Source: Bolinopsis microptera (taxonomy: Eukaryota > Ctenophora > Tentaculata > Lobata > Bolinopsidae). Taken from it: a DNA stretch of 64,000 nucleotides. Positions 52,001 to 63,890 of the stretch are shown here, piece after piece (position 1 is the first letter of the stretch; each line of letters begins with the position of its first letter). The translations under genes were made by a program, and so were the position numbers. Location of the stretch: assembly GCF_026151205.1 (NCBI RefSeq), contig NC_087082.1, positions 18,011,401 to 18,075,400 of the forward strand, read 5' to 3'. A model generated the notes under the pieces. That model had not been told where the DNA came from. It worked only from the letters and a program-made list of their open reading frames with translations, and made no database searches.

Positions 52001-55000
52001 TTTGATTCTGTCCAAATTCTCTAAGAACCAAAGGCTTCCCAATGACTAGTAGCTCTGTTTTTGACTCATTAAGTTTCATATAATTTTCAAGCATCCAGGC
52101 CCTTATTTCATCAAGGCAGGCATTGATCTTAATTTTCATTTCACTTAGTTCTCCAGGTATTAGGGGTTCAAAAGAAATGTAGAGCTGCGAGTCATCTGCA
52201 TATTATAGCTGAATACGAATACCATATTTAGCAGCTATCTTCTGAAGTTGTTTAATGTACAGGATGAACAGAATCGGTCCAAGCAAAGATCCCTGAGGCA
52301 CTCCAAAAAGAAGACACATTACATCAGATACCTCCTGACCAACTTTGACATTGAACGATCTTGCATGAAGATAATCCTCAAACCAGCTGTTAGCTTTACC
52401 TGTGATTCCAAAATCAGCTAAGAGTTTTCTGATAAGTATCTTATGATCTATTGTGTCGAAAGCTGCTGAAAGGTCTAGCAGGACCAGTGTCACAATTCTA
52501 CCCTGCTCAATTTCCCCAAGAATGTCATCAGTCATTTTCACTAATAAAGTTTCACAGCTATGTTTTGGTCTATAACCAGACTGAACTGGACAATGAAGAT
52601 TTTCTGCATCCAAGTATTCGTTGAGTTGACTGAGTACGTACTTTTCAAGGATTTTGGACATAACCGGGAGATTTGAAACTGGTCTATAGTTTTTTAGACA
52701 GTCAGGATCTGCTCCATCCTTTTTGAGGGTGGGTCTGACCACTGCTCTCTTAAGATCTGATGGAAACTTAGCAGTTTCAATGGAAAGGTTGACGATGTAG
52801 CAGAGAAATGGTGCTAGTTCTTTAATGCAGTGTTTCAGGAGAAACATGGGTATTGGATCTAAGTCACAGAACTTATTTGACATACTTTTCACCAGGGTTT
52901 CCATCTCGGACACTTCTACTGCTTTAAAAGTCTCTAACTTTGACTCCTTTTTATCACCTCTTGGGTTTTCCTGGGGTTCGGCCGGTACATCACGAAGGTT
53001 TTCAATTGAGGACCGGATGTTTTCCACTTTTCCAGAAAAGAAAGCTTTTAGATCATCTGCAACTTCCTTGGGATTTCCAGATGGCATACTTGTTTGAGAA
53101 TTACCCAACAAGCGATTGACTTTCTTGTAAAGGGATTTAATATCACCTGATGAAGCTGTGATAGAGTTTCTATAACATCCCTTTCTTTTTTCAAACTCCA
53201 TACCCTGAAGTTTATCCCGAAGTCCTACGTACGCTGATTTAAGTCCTTTTCCAGACCTCCAAGCTCTCTTTGCTCTTCTTCTCTTTCTTCTCACTTCTCT
53301 CAGCTCTTCATCAATCCAGGGAGTTTCATTAGCTTTCACTTTCCTGTCCACTCCTGGGCAATGGGTGTCCATAAGGCTCGAAAGAACCTCATTGTACTGT
53401 GTAACAGCTTCGTCTAGTGACCAGTCAAAGTTTCCTTGGCACAGAGATGAGTTCTTCAAACTTTCTCTAAAAATGTTTTTGTCAAGATCTTTAAAATTTC
53501 GGTAATTGACCTTTTTCCAAATCATCTTGGGTTTCTTACCGCAGTGATACTCCAAATCAAAATGAACCAGAAAGTTGTCGGATAGTTGTTCCTGATTTGG
53601 TCACAGAAACTGGGCCCATTCTGGACCTAAGGTTTTCTGTAGAGAGTATAAGGTCAATTGTACCACCTTGTTCATGCGTTGGTACAATAGGCATGATTTG
53701 ATAAAGGTCAAATTCTACAATTTATAACCGACGGATCATCAAATCAATTCCTTGTATGCTGATGTAAATTGGAATATGGAGGAAGGATAGAAATTCGTTC
53801 ATGAATCGAAAAATGGATTGCAAAATAACTGCATTAGCGTTTAAAAAACATACCATAAACGTTCAGATTGGCAGTGGTATCAGAGAAGTTGGAATCAGGT
53901 AAAGATCCGGAAGTGACTCTGCAAGTGTAGGCAGTATCTTCGTTGACAAGAGTTCCGTCTACGGCAAGAGTTGATGTCTGTGTCCCTGCAGAGTAACTTC
54001 CTTGGACAGGATTGAACTTTTCAGCTGGTACTGGTCCTGTACTAGTTCGCCAGGTCACTGCTGCTGTTTTTGTTATGCCAGTGATGATACAAGAAATTGT
54101 TGCGTAAGAGCCTTTCTTCACTTCTGTGTCAATTGATTCAACGTCTGAAATGAGTTTTGGTACATTTACGAATTCGCCAAATTCTACAATTTATAACCGA
54201 CGGATCATCAAATCAATTCCTTGTAAACTGATGTAAATTGGAATATGGAGGAAGGATAGAAATTCGTTCATGAAGCGAAAAATGGATTGCAAAATAACTG
54301 CATTAGCGTTTAAAGAACATACCATAAACGTTCAGATTGACAGTGGTATCAGAGAAGTTGGAATCAGGTAAAGATCCGGAAGTGACTCTGCAAGTGTAGG
54401 CAGTATCTTCGTTGACGAGAGTTCCGTCTACAGCAAGAGTTGATGTCTGTGTCCCTGCAGAGTTACTTCCTTGGACAGGAGTGTACTTTTCAGCTGGAAC
54501 TGGTCCTGTACTAGTTCGCCAGGTCACTGCTGCTGTTTCTGTTATGCCAGTGATGATACAAGAAATTGTTGCGTAAGAGCCTTTCTTCACTTCTGTGTTA
54601 ACTGATTCAACGTCTGAAATGAGTTTTGGTACATTTACAAATTCTACAATTTATAACCGACGGATCATCAAATCAATTCCTTGTAAACTGATGTAAATTG
54701 GAATATGGAGGAAGGATAGAAATTCGTTCATGAATTGAAAAATGGATTGCAAAATTACTTCATTAGCGTTTAAAGAACATACCATAAACGTTCAGATTGA
54801 CAGTGGTATCAGAGAAGTTGGAATCAGGTAAAGATCCGGAAGTGACTCTGCAAGTGTAAGCAGTATCTTCGTTGACGAGAGTTCCGTCTACAGCAAGAGT
54901 TGATGTCTGTGTCCCTGCAGAGTTACTTCCTTGGACAGGAGTGAACTTTTCAGCTGGAACTGGTCCTGTACTAGTTCGCCAGGTCACTGCTGCTGTTTCT

Positions 55001-58000
55001 GTTATGCCAGTGATGATACAAGAAATCGTTGCGTAAGAGCCTTTCTTCACTTCTGTGTTAACTGATTCAACGTCTGAAATGAGTTTTGGTACATTTACAA
55101 ATTCTACAATTTATAACCGACAGATCATGAAATCATTTTCTTGTACTGATGTGAATTGGAATATGAAGGAAATAGGAATGATAGAAATTCGTTCATGAAT
55201 CGAAAAATAGATTGTACGATTTATACTGCATTAGCGTTTGAAGAACATACCATAAAGGTTCAGATTGACAGTGGTATCAGAGAAGTTGGAATCAGGTAAA
55301 GATCCGGAAGTGACTCTGCAAGTGTAGGCAGTATCTTCGTTGACGAGAGCTCCGTCTACAGCAAGAGTTGATGTCTGTGTCCCTGCAGAGTTACTTCCTT
55401 GGACAGGAGTGAACTTTTCAGCTGGAACTGGTCCTGTACTAGTTCGCCAGGTCACTGCTGCTGTTTCTGTTATGCCAGTGATGATACAAGAAATTGTTGC
55501 GTAAGAGCCTTTCTTCACTTCTGTGTTAACTGATTCAACGTCTGAAATGAGTTTTGGTACATTTACAAATTCTACAATTTATAACCGACGGATCATCAAA
55601 TCAATTCCTTGTAAACTGATGTAAATTGGAATATGGAGGAAGGATAGAAATTCGTTCATGAATTGAAAAATGGATTGCAAAATTACTTCATTAGCGTTTA
55701 AAGAACATACCATAAACGTTCAGATTGACAGTGGTATCAGAGAAGTTGGAATCAGGTAAAGATCCGGAAGTGACTCTGCAAGTGTAAGCAGTATCTTCGT
55801 TGACGAGAGTTCCGTCTACAGCAAGAGTTGATGTCTGTGTCCCTGCAGAGTTACTTCCTTGGACAGGAGTGAACTTTTCAGCTGGAACTGGTCCTGTACT
55901 AGTTCGCCAGGTCACTGCTGCTGTTTCTGTTATGCCAGTGATGATACAAGAAATCGTTGCGTAAGAGCCTTTCTTCACTTCTGTTATAACTGATTCAACG
56001 TCTGAAACGAGTTTTGGTACATTTACAAATTCTACAATTTATAACCGACAGATCATGAAATCATTTTCTTGTACTGATGTGAATTGGAATATGGAGGAAA
56101 TAGGAATGATAGAAATTCGTTCATGAATCGAAAAATAGATTTTACGATTTATACTGCATTAGCGTTTGAAGAACATACCATAAACGTTCAGATTGACAGT
56201 GGTATCAGAGAAGTTGGAATCAGGTAAAGATCCGGAAGTGACTCTGCAAGTGTAAGCAGTATCTTCGTTGACGAGAGTTCCGTCTACAGCAAGAGTTGAT
56301 GTCTGTGTCCCTGCAGAGTTACTTCCTTGGACAGGAGTGAACTTTTCAGCTGGAACTGGTCCTGTACTAGTTCGCCAGGTCACTGCTGCTGTTTCTGTTA
56401 TGCCAGTGATGATACAAGAAATCGTTGCGTAAGAGCCTTTCTTCACTTCTGTGTTAACTGATTCAACGTCTGAAATGAGTTTTGGTACATTTACAAATTC
56501 TACAATTTATAACCGACAGATCATGAAATCATTTTCTTGTACTGATGTGAATTGGAATATGAAGGAAATAGGAATGATAGAAATTCGTTCATGAATCGAA
56601 AAATAGATTGTACGATTTATACTGCATTAGCGTTTGAAGAACATACCATAAAGGTTCAGATTGACAGTGGTATCAGAGAAGTTGGAATCAGGTAAAGATC
56701 CGGAAGTGACTCTGCAAGTGTAAGCAGTATCTTCGTTGACGAGAGTTCCGTCTACAGCAAGAGTTGATCTCTGTGTCCCTGCAGAGTTACTTCCTTGGAC
56801 AGGAATGAACTTTTCAGCTGGAACTGGTCCTGTACTAGTTCGCCAGGTCACTGCTGCTGTTTCTGTTATGCCAGTGATGATACAAGAAATTGTTGCGTAA
56901 GAGCCTTTCTTCACTTCTGTGTTAACTGATTCAACGTCTGAAATGAGTTTTGGTACATTTACAAATTCTACAATTTATAACCGACGGATCATCAAATCAA
57001 TTCCTTGTAAACTGATGTAAATTGGAATATGGAGGAAGGATAGAAATTCGTTCATGAATTGAAAAATGGATTGCAAAATTACTTCATTAGCGTTTAAAGA
57101 ACATACCATAAACGTTCAGATTGACAGTGGTATCAGAGAAGTTGGAATCAGGTAAAGATCCGGAAGTGACTCTGCAAGTGTAAGCAGTATCTTCGTTGAC
57201 GAGAGTTCCGTCTACAGCAAGAGTTGATCTCTGTGTCCCTGCAGAGTTACTTCCTTGGACAGGAGTGAACTTTTCAGCTGGAACTGGTCCTGTACTAGTT
57301 CGCCAGGTCACTGCTGCTGTTTCTGTTATGCCAGTGATGATACAAGAAATCGTTGCGTAAGAGCCTTTCTTCACTTCTGTTATAACTGATTCAACGTCTG
57401 AAACGAGTTTTGGTACATTTACAAATTCTACAATTTATAACCGACAGATCATGAAATCATTTTCTTGTACTGATGTGAATTGGAATATGGAGGAAATAGG
57501 AATGATAGAAATTCGTTCATGAATCGAAAAATAGATTTTACGATTTATACTGCATTAGCGTTTGAAGAACATACCATAAACGTTCAGATTGACAGTGGTA
57601 TCAGAGAAGTTGGAATCAGGTAAAGATCCGGAAGTGACTCTGCAAGTGTAAGCAGTATCTTCGTTGACGAGAGTTCCGTCTACAGCAAGAGTTGATCTCT
57701 GTGTCCCTGCAGAGTTACTTCCTTGGACAGGAGTGAACTTTTCAGCTGGAACTGGTCCTGTACTAGTTCGCCAGGTCACTGCTGCTGTTTCTGTTATGCC
57801 AGTGATGATACAAGAAATCGTTGCGTAAGAGCCTTTCTTCACTTCTGTGTTAACTGATTCAACGTCTGAAATGAGTTTTGGTACATTTACAAATTCTACA
57901 ATTTATAACCGACAGATCATGAAATCATTTTCTTGTACTGATGTGAATTGGAATATGAAGGAAATAGGAATGATAGAAATTCGTTCATGAATCGAAAAAT

Positions 58001-60677
58001 AGATTGTACGATTTATACTGCATTAGCGTTTGAAGAACATACCATAAAGGTTCAGATTGACAGTGGTATCAGAGAAGTTGGAATCAGGTAAAGATCCGGA
58101 AGTGACTCTGCAAGTGTAGGCAGTATCTTCGTTGACGAGAGCTCCGTCTACAGCAAGACTTGATGTCTGTGTCCCTGCAGAGTTACTTCCTTGGACAGGA
58201 GTGAACTTTTCAGCTGGAACTGGTCCTGTACTAGTTCGCCAGGTCACTGCTGCTGTTTCTGTTATGCCAGTGATGATACAAGAAATTGTTGCGTAAGAGC
58301 CTTTCTTCACTTCTGTTATAACTGATTCAACGTCTGAAACGAGTTTTGGTACATTTACAAATTCTACAATTTATAACCGACGGATCATCAAATCAATTCC
58401 TTGTAAACTGATGTAAATTGGAATATGGAGGAAGGATAGAAATTCGTTCATGAATTGAAAAATTGATTGCAAAATTACTTCATTAGCGTTTAAAGAACAT
58501 ACCATAAACGTTCAGATTGACAGTGGTATCAGAGAAGTTGGAATCAGATAAAGATCCGGAAGTGACTCTGCAAGTGTAAGCAGTATCTTCGTTGACGAGA
58601 GTTCCGTCTACAGCAAGAGTTGATGTCTGTGTCCCTGCAGAGTTACTTCCTTGGACAGGAGTGAACTTTTCAGCTGGAACTGGTCCTGTACTAGTTCGCC
58701 AGGTCACTGCTGCTGTTTCTGTTATGCCAGTGATGATACAAGAAATCGTTGCGTAAGAGCCTTTCTTCACTTCTGTGTTAACTGATTCAACGTCTGAAAT
58801 GAGTTTTGGTACATTTACAAATTCTACAATTTATAACCGACAGATCATGAAATCATTTTCTTGTACTGATGTGAATTGGAATATGGAGGAAATAGGAATG
58901 ATAGAAATTCGTTCATGAATCGAAAAATAGATTTTACGATTTATACTGCATTAGCGTTTGAAGAACATACCATAAACGTTCAGATTGACAGTGGTATCAG
59001 AGAAGTTGGAATCAGGTAAAGATCCGGAAGTGACTCTGCAAGTGTAAGCAGTATCTTCGTTGACGAGAGTTCCGTCTACAGCAAGAGTTGATGTCTGTGT
59101 CCCTGCAGAGTTACTTCCTTGGACAGGAGTGAACTTTTCAGCTGGAACTGGTCCTGTACTAGTTCGCCAGGTCACTGCTGCTGTTTCTGTTATGCCAGTG
59201 ATGATACAAGAAATCGTTGCGTAAGAGCCTTTCTTCACTTCTGTGTTAACTGATTCAACGTCTGAAATGAGTTTTGGTACATTTACAAATTCTACAATTT
59301 ATAACCGACAGATCATGAAATCATTTTCTTGTACTGATGTGAATTGGAATATGAAGGAAATAGGAATGATAGAAATTCGTTCATGAATCGAAAAATAGAT
59401 TGTACGATTTATACTGCATTAGCGTTTGAAGAACATACCATAAACGTTCAGATTGACAGTGGTATCAGAGAAGTTGGAATCAGGTAAAGATCCGGAAGTG
59501 ACTCTGCAAGCGTAAGCAGTATCTTCGTTGACGAGAGTTCCGTCTACAGCAAGAGTTGATGTCTGTGTCCCACCAGAGTTACTTCCTTGGACAGGAGTGA
59601 ACTTTTCAGCTGGAACTGGTCCTGTACTAGTTCGCCAGGTCACTGCTGCAGTTTCTGTTATGCCAGTGATGATACACGAAATCGTTGCGTAAGAGCCTTT
59701 CTTCACTTCTGTGTTAACTGATTCAACGTCTGAAGTGAGTTTTGGTACATTTACAAATTCGACAAATTCTACAATTTATAACCGACGGATCATCAAATCA
59801 ATTCCTTTTAAACTGATGTAAATTGGAATATGGAGGAAGGATAGAAATTCGTTCATGTATTGAAAAATGGATTGCAAAATTACTGCATTAGCGTTTAAAG
59901 AACATACCATAAACGTTCAGATTGACAGTGGTATCAGAGAAGTTGGAATCAGGTAAAGATCCGGAAGTGACTCTGCAAGTGTAAGCAGTATCTTCGTTGA
60001 CAAGAGTTCCGTCTACAGCAAGAGTTGATGTCTGTGTCCCTGCAGAGTTACTTCCTTGGACAGGAGTGAACTTTTCAGCTGGAACTGGTCCTGTACTAGT
60101 TCGCCAGGTCACTGTTGCTGTTTCTGTTATGTCAGTGATGATACACGAAATCTTTGCGTAAGAGCCTTTCTTCACTTCTGTGTTAACTGATTCAACGTCT
60201 GAAGTGAGTTTTGGTATATTTACTAATTGTACAATTTATAACCAATGGATCATCAAAACAATTCCATTAACTGATTTGGATTAGAATATGGAGATTGTGC
60301 AACGCCATCAACCGAAGGAAAAGTAATTTAAAACTTATACCGCTAAAATCGCATTTATAGCTTTACCACGGCTTAATATAACCATAATTAGTAAATGCTA
60401 TGATAAAGACGGGTGTATTTCATGAGTCTTTTATATAGAAGATGGGGTAAAAGCATTCATTTATGAATCAATTTTTGCATCAATATCTTATGAACACAAT
60501 ATTTCAAAAAGCTTTTTTGTCAACTTTTTTAGAATGGTGGAAAATTATAAATAGAAATTAGTCTATGATATAAAATTGTACCTAGACTGATGAGTTCTAT
60601 ATCTCTTCCGATGATAACTATCTCACGTACCCAGAGATAGCTATAAGAAGCATAACCCCCTTTAATAACTACTGTGT
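43575..60677 (-). CDS. Large multi-Ig-domain gene (5' end missing in gap)
   Basis: Reading 3' along the minus strand I could chain 34 exons with consistent phases: a partial exon 60677-60582, seventeen 291-bp Ig exons (60198 down to 49243), then seventeen diverged exons to the stop at 43575. Each array domain has the Ig pattern: Cys in TISCIITG, Trp in VTWRTSTG, and EDTAYTC. All array exons are phase 1-1, the class usual for shuffled extracellular domains. No signal peptide is seen because the 5' end is in the 60678-60777 gap. No transmembrane helix is visible before the C-terminus (CLRVIEQIYP), so a secreted or matrix protein, or attachment by other means, is possible. I do not recognise an orthologue. 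An adhesion or recognition role is inference from domain type only. Confidence 0.82.
49243..50465 (-). repeat. Ig-domain exon units 15-17 of the array (diverged end)
   Basis: Exons 50465-50175, 50004-49714 and 49533-49243, each 291 bp and phase 1-1. They are the most diverged units in the array at its 3' end: the last has GSHSGGRQTS and GSLPNFSHSD in place of GSNSAGTQTS and GSLPDSNFSD, and its introns differ. They are cut off from the rest by a LINE insertion at 50502-53709. Confidence 0.9.
50502..53709 (-). mobile_element. CR1/L2-clade LINE inserted in an Ig-array intron
   Basis: Its 5' end falls at about 53709, within the last part of the endonuclease domain, and its 3' end has an (ATT)n tail (AATAATAATAATAAT at 50502-50516 on the plus strand). 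Array-intron sequence resumes on both sides, with the motif AAATTCTACA at the right border and a diverged form at the left that may be a target-site duplication. About 0.8 kb of 3' UTR (50520-51310) separates the ORF from the tail. Confidence 0.88.
51313..53555 (-). pseudogene. LINE reverse transcriptase, broken by a stop and frameshifts
   Basis: Frame 53555-52203 holds the linker and RT: KNYRPVSNLPVMSKILEKYV, LDLSAAFDTIDH (catalytic Asp), GVPQGSLLGPILF. A TAA at about 52204 sits directly before the catalytic YADD, which continues in the same frame. A further shift near 51980 leads into frame 51975-51313 (LVISKLDYCNALYVCLP, then the C-terminal region typical of CR1/L2). A third shift near 53560 separates the endonuclease remnant (PTHEQGGTIDLIL; SDNFLVHFDLEY). 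It is a dead copy. Confidence 0.9.
53854..60198 (-). repeat. Tandem Ig-domain exon array, 14 units with higher-order structure
   Basis: Exons (high-low): 60198-59908, 59729-59439, 59261-58971, 58793-58503, 58333-58043, 57865-57575, 57397-57107, 56937-56647, 56469-56179, 56001-55711, 55541-55251, 55073-54783, 54613-54323, 54144-53854. All are 291 bp (97 codons), acceptor TTTCAG|ACGTTGAATC, donor TTTATG|GTATGTTC (TTTAAG variants none). Domains differ at only a few residues (T/I/Y after AEKF or AEKY; TQTS or TQRS; NLNVY or NLNLY). Introns come in three types: A (169 bp), B1 and B2 (177 bp). Each type recurs every 1,396 bp: B2 at 55074, 56470, 57866, 59262; B1 at 56002, 57398, 58794; A at 55542, 56938, 58334, 59730. 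Confidence 0.95.
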
Positions 60678-60777
60678 NNNNNNNNNNNNNNNNNNNNNNN
60701 NNNNNNNNNNNNNNNNNNNNNNNNNNNNNNNNNNNNNNNNNNNNNNNNNNNNNNNNNNNNNNNNNNNNNNNNNNNNN
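60678..60777. other. Assembly gap (100 N)
   Basis: Interrupts the 5' region of the Ig gene. Long near-identical arrays next to it are a likely cause of assembly failure, so the number of Ig units may be underestimated. Confidence 0.95.
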
Positions 60778-61049
60778 TCAGAAATATCAGGAATACCTAC
60801 ATGAATAACTGAAAGATAATCATTTATCAGAAAGGCAAGCAATAATCAACTTATAAATGGAATGAATGTCATTATCATTACTTAATACTTTAAAACATTA
60901 TTTAAAGCATATAGATGATGTGATAGATTTGTATTAACAGAATCTATAAAAAGAACAGGTAATATAACGTAGTGATGTGGTAGAATTAGTAACATCATAA
61001 TTAGTAACATCCTAATTAGTAAGCTCCAAAGTTAACCAGCTAGAATTAC

Positions 61050-61297
61050 CTTGCACCCGTTCCCAGAACAACACCCACACTGCACATTCCACCAGACTTC
61101 TGACTTGAAGCCACGTGCAATCCATTGGAAAGCTTAGTTATCTGGGTTGCTTTAGAAAAAGCAGTGTTGATGTCTTCTGGTTTGAGAGATGCTACCCCAG
61201 GAAAAGGCTGGTCTAATGGAGGATGTCCAGTGACGCCTAATCCCCGCGGGATCAGGGAACTGAGAGAGCGGTTGAATACCTTCAAACCAGCTCTCAT
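61050..61297 (-). CDS. PMPCA: Mitochondrial processing peptidase alpha subunit, exon 1
   Basis: ATG at 61297 to a GT donor at 61049 (AG|GTAATT, phase 2), 82 complete codons. The N-terminus (MRAGLKVFNRSLSSLIPRGL) is rich in Arg, Ser and Leu without acids, as expected for a mitochondrial presequence. It is followed by PLDQPFPGV and TKLSNGLHVASSQKSGGMCS then VGVVLGTGAR, which match the N-terminal strand of MPP-alpha (family form: TxLxNGLRVAS...VGxxxxxGSR). MPP-alpha is the non-catalytic, substrate-binding partner of MPP-beta in the matrix. Later exons should lie at lower coordinates, but only the Ig gene is found there; they may be lost in the 60678-60777 gap, or the join may be wrong. Paralogy with UQCRC2 is less likely given the residues seen. 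Confidence 0.82.
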
Positions 61298-61322
61298 ATC
61301 CCTTTTTGAGCTGTTCTTCTAG

Positions 61323-63150
61323 AATTATCTGCTGGTTTTTATAACATGGTGGCCTGGAGGGTACATATTTAATATTTTATCACAGTATTAGCTTTAAGAG
61401 TAGAAAATGTCTACAATTCTTAAGATATTTTTCACGATAAGAACAGTATACTGTATAAAGTGTTAGTCAAATAAATAGTCATAAATAAATACAAATATTT
61501 GAACATTTGATTTAACAATAGAATACCAATGGGGTCCTGTGAATAGACAAGGTATAGAGCTTCCCGTTTGGGATTCCATTATTGGATTTATCTTAAATGT
61601 TTTCTATTGCATTGGGGCACAAGAGTTATGTTTTTAAAAAAATATTCATATCGTTTTTAGTTGTGTCATTTCATTTCCAATGTTACACTTTGTAGGAACT
61701 GATATTAACCGAGTTTCTGATTCAGGATGTTACTGAAGATAGTAATGAAAATGTTTTAACACCTCAGTACTGTGTTTTACTACAGCTCAACCTGCTCAGT
61801 CTGACTATTTGGGAATTTAAACTCTTGATAGGTATAGAGCTTATGACTGATCACTGAACGATATCATAATTGAAACGGTTATTATAGTCCCTTATCATAT
61901 ATATAGAACAGGAACCTGTCTAACCCTAAAGTGGTGTCAAGACTCAAGAGACTAAAATAATTATTACCTATTTAATTCACGTATTCGACACCACTTGGAG
62001 GTCACAATTTTCGGCACTAAAAGTCTTATTTCTTGCCAAAATTTTTATTATTTCATGCTGATTTGAAGGCCATTAAGGCATTTGACCCAGTCAAAAAAGT
62101 TTAAGTTTTATATCTTTTACGGTTTTTGTGGAACATTGTGTTAAAGTTGATGCCGTGTTGTCAGTAAAATGGTACAGATATACCTATATAATATATTGTC
62201 TCGCTTAATATATAGCAAGATTATACATTAGTTTATCATATTTTATTAATATAGTGAGGTGTAGTATTGCCAGATCCTAATTCAATTTCTAAAGGAGTTT
62301 TATATTGACAGAAAACGATGTAACAGATTCGATATATTTTAATGTTGCCGTAGGGTGGCAAGTCCACATTCAACGAAGTCCGATAGTTTCACTGTACCCT
62401 AATATATAGGTCAGCTGACATGCAGTCATGACAGTCATCAGTCATGTGACTGAGACTCAAAATATCGGACAAATCTCAGGAATATAAAACTAACTTAATA
62501 GCAGTTTTGTCCTTATGGAGTATAGACATATCTGACTTTTAGCTCAATGTTGAGCCATCTAGGCTACTCAAATACCCTAAAAGCCTCAAAATGCAAAAGT
62601 CAAAGGACAAATGTTATCAGTTTATATGGAACAAAACTACCAATATTTTAATGGCTGCTAATGGACCTCTAAGTTAATTTAATAAGTCAAGTACAGACTA
62701 CAGGTTGTTCACGGTGACAAAAGAGGTATTTTAAGGAATCTCAATAACAATCGAGGAATGTTTTTTGTGATAATGGGACATGGCCTATTAATCTCATGAT
62801 CTAAATTTTGAGTTGCAGTCGTACTATCAGTTACCTGGGGATTCAAATCCTAAAACTCTTCTTGCTGAAAACCAAAGTGGACACCATTTTTATTTTCATC
62901 CCAATTAGTTTGTCGATCAGTTACTGTGTCAAATAGAGATTCACAACAATTTCAGGCTGCACTCCCTCCCCCTCTACCTCTATAGAATATTTCAAAATAT
63001 AAAAAATTTTGTGACGAATTGGGAGTATTAAATGACTACTTGTACTATATATTATATGTATAAAATGCATAGTTGTATACAGGCCATTGGATTTATTCCC
63101 CTTGGGCAAAATTTGTATTGTAATTGTTCAAGTAAAAATGTTGCTATCTG
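61323..63150. other. Upstream of PMPCA, no gene recognised
   Basis: AT-rich sequence likely to hold the PMPCA promoter. No clear core elements, exons or repeats could be supported. Confidence 0.45.
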
Positions 63151-63204
63151 CTGCTAACTGCTGCTAACTGCTGTTGCGCGCGCGATATTTGCATAACATT
63201 TCGA

Positions 63205-63475
63205 AACATTTCGAGAAGAAAGCGGCGCACGCTACTTCGAAAAAATTTAGACGAGTAACATCCGTCAAAACGGACATTACTTGTAGCGCGATGCGTTACT
63301 GTGCCGCGCCGCGCACTCAATAAAACTTCTCACAGCGACATGATCGGCGAAATGCGCTACTGTAGCGCCGCGCGGAGCTGCCATGAATTGGCATCGTCAA
63401 TTAAAAACGTTACTCGTGTACATTTTTTCGAAGTAGCGCTAGTAGCTATAGCGCGCGTCGCTTTCTTCTCGAAAG
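63205..63475. mobile_element. Foldback repeat of about 270 bp
   Basis: CGAGAAGAAAGCGGCGCACG and CTACTTCGAAAAAAT with GACGAGTAAC at 63211-63259 pair with GTTACTCGTG, ATTTTTTCGAAGTAGCG and CGCTTTCTTCTCG at 63409-63471. The interior is CG-rich (GCGCGATGCGTTACTGTGCC). It could fold into a long hairpin. No coding potential. Confidence 0.7.
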
Positions 63476-63604
63476 AAATTTATTTGAGTACCGTTTGTTA
63501 AATTTAAAACGTTTGATTTGAAATCTTTAAAACAACAATGATTTCTTTCCGGGGAGACAGAAAGGCGAAATTAAATAACTTTGTGGATATAAAGAGTTTT
63601 AGAG

Positions 63605-63890
63605 TTTTAGTTGACGATGTCAATTTTTGCAGCTCGGCAAGGCCCAACAACGTATTTTGCCAATCTAACGGTTGCGAGAAGCGTTATTGAGTGCGCGGCG
63701 CAGCCCAGTAACGCATCAAACTACAACAAGTTTAAATTTAAACTTGGAGCTACAATGTACAAGGCCAAAGGTAAATTTTAAATGTTTCTGCTTTGTAGCG
63801 CGATGCGTTACTTTTTCGTTAAATCGGAAAAATGCGCTACTGGGCTGCGATCAAGATTTGACATCGTCAATTAAGTTTTTGCCAATTATT
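63605..63890. mobile_element. Second foldback repeat related to 63205-63475
   Basis: TTGACGATGTCAATTTTTGC at 63611 is matched inverted by GACATCGTCAATTAAG at 63860, with GCGTTATTGAGTGCGCGGC and GTAGCGCGATGCGTTAC blocks shared with the neighbouring element. It lies close to the window end. The rest (to 64000) is AT-rich. Confidence 0.6.
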
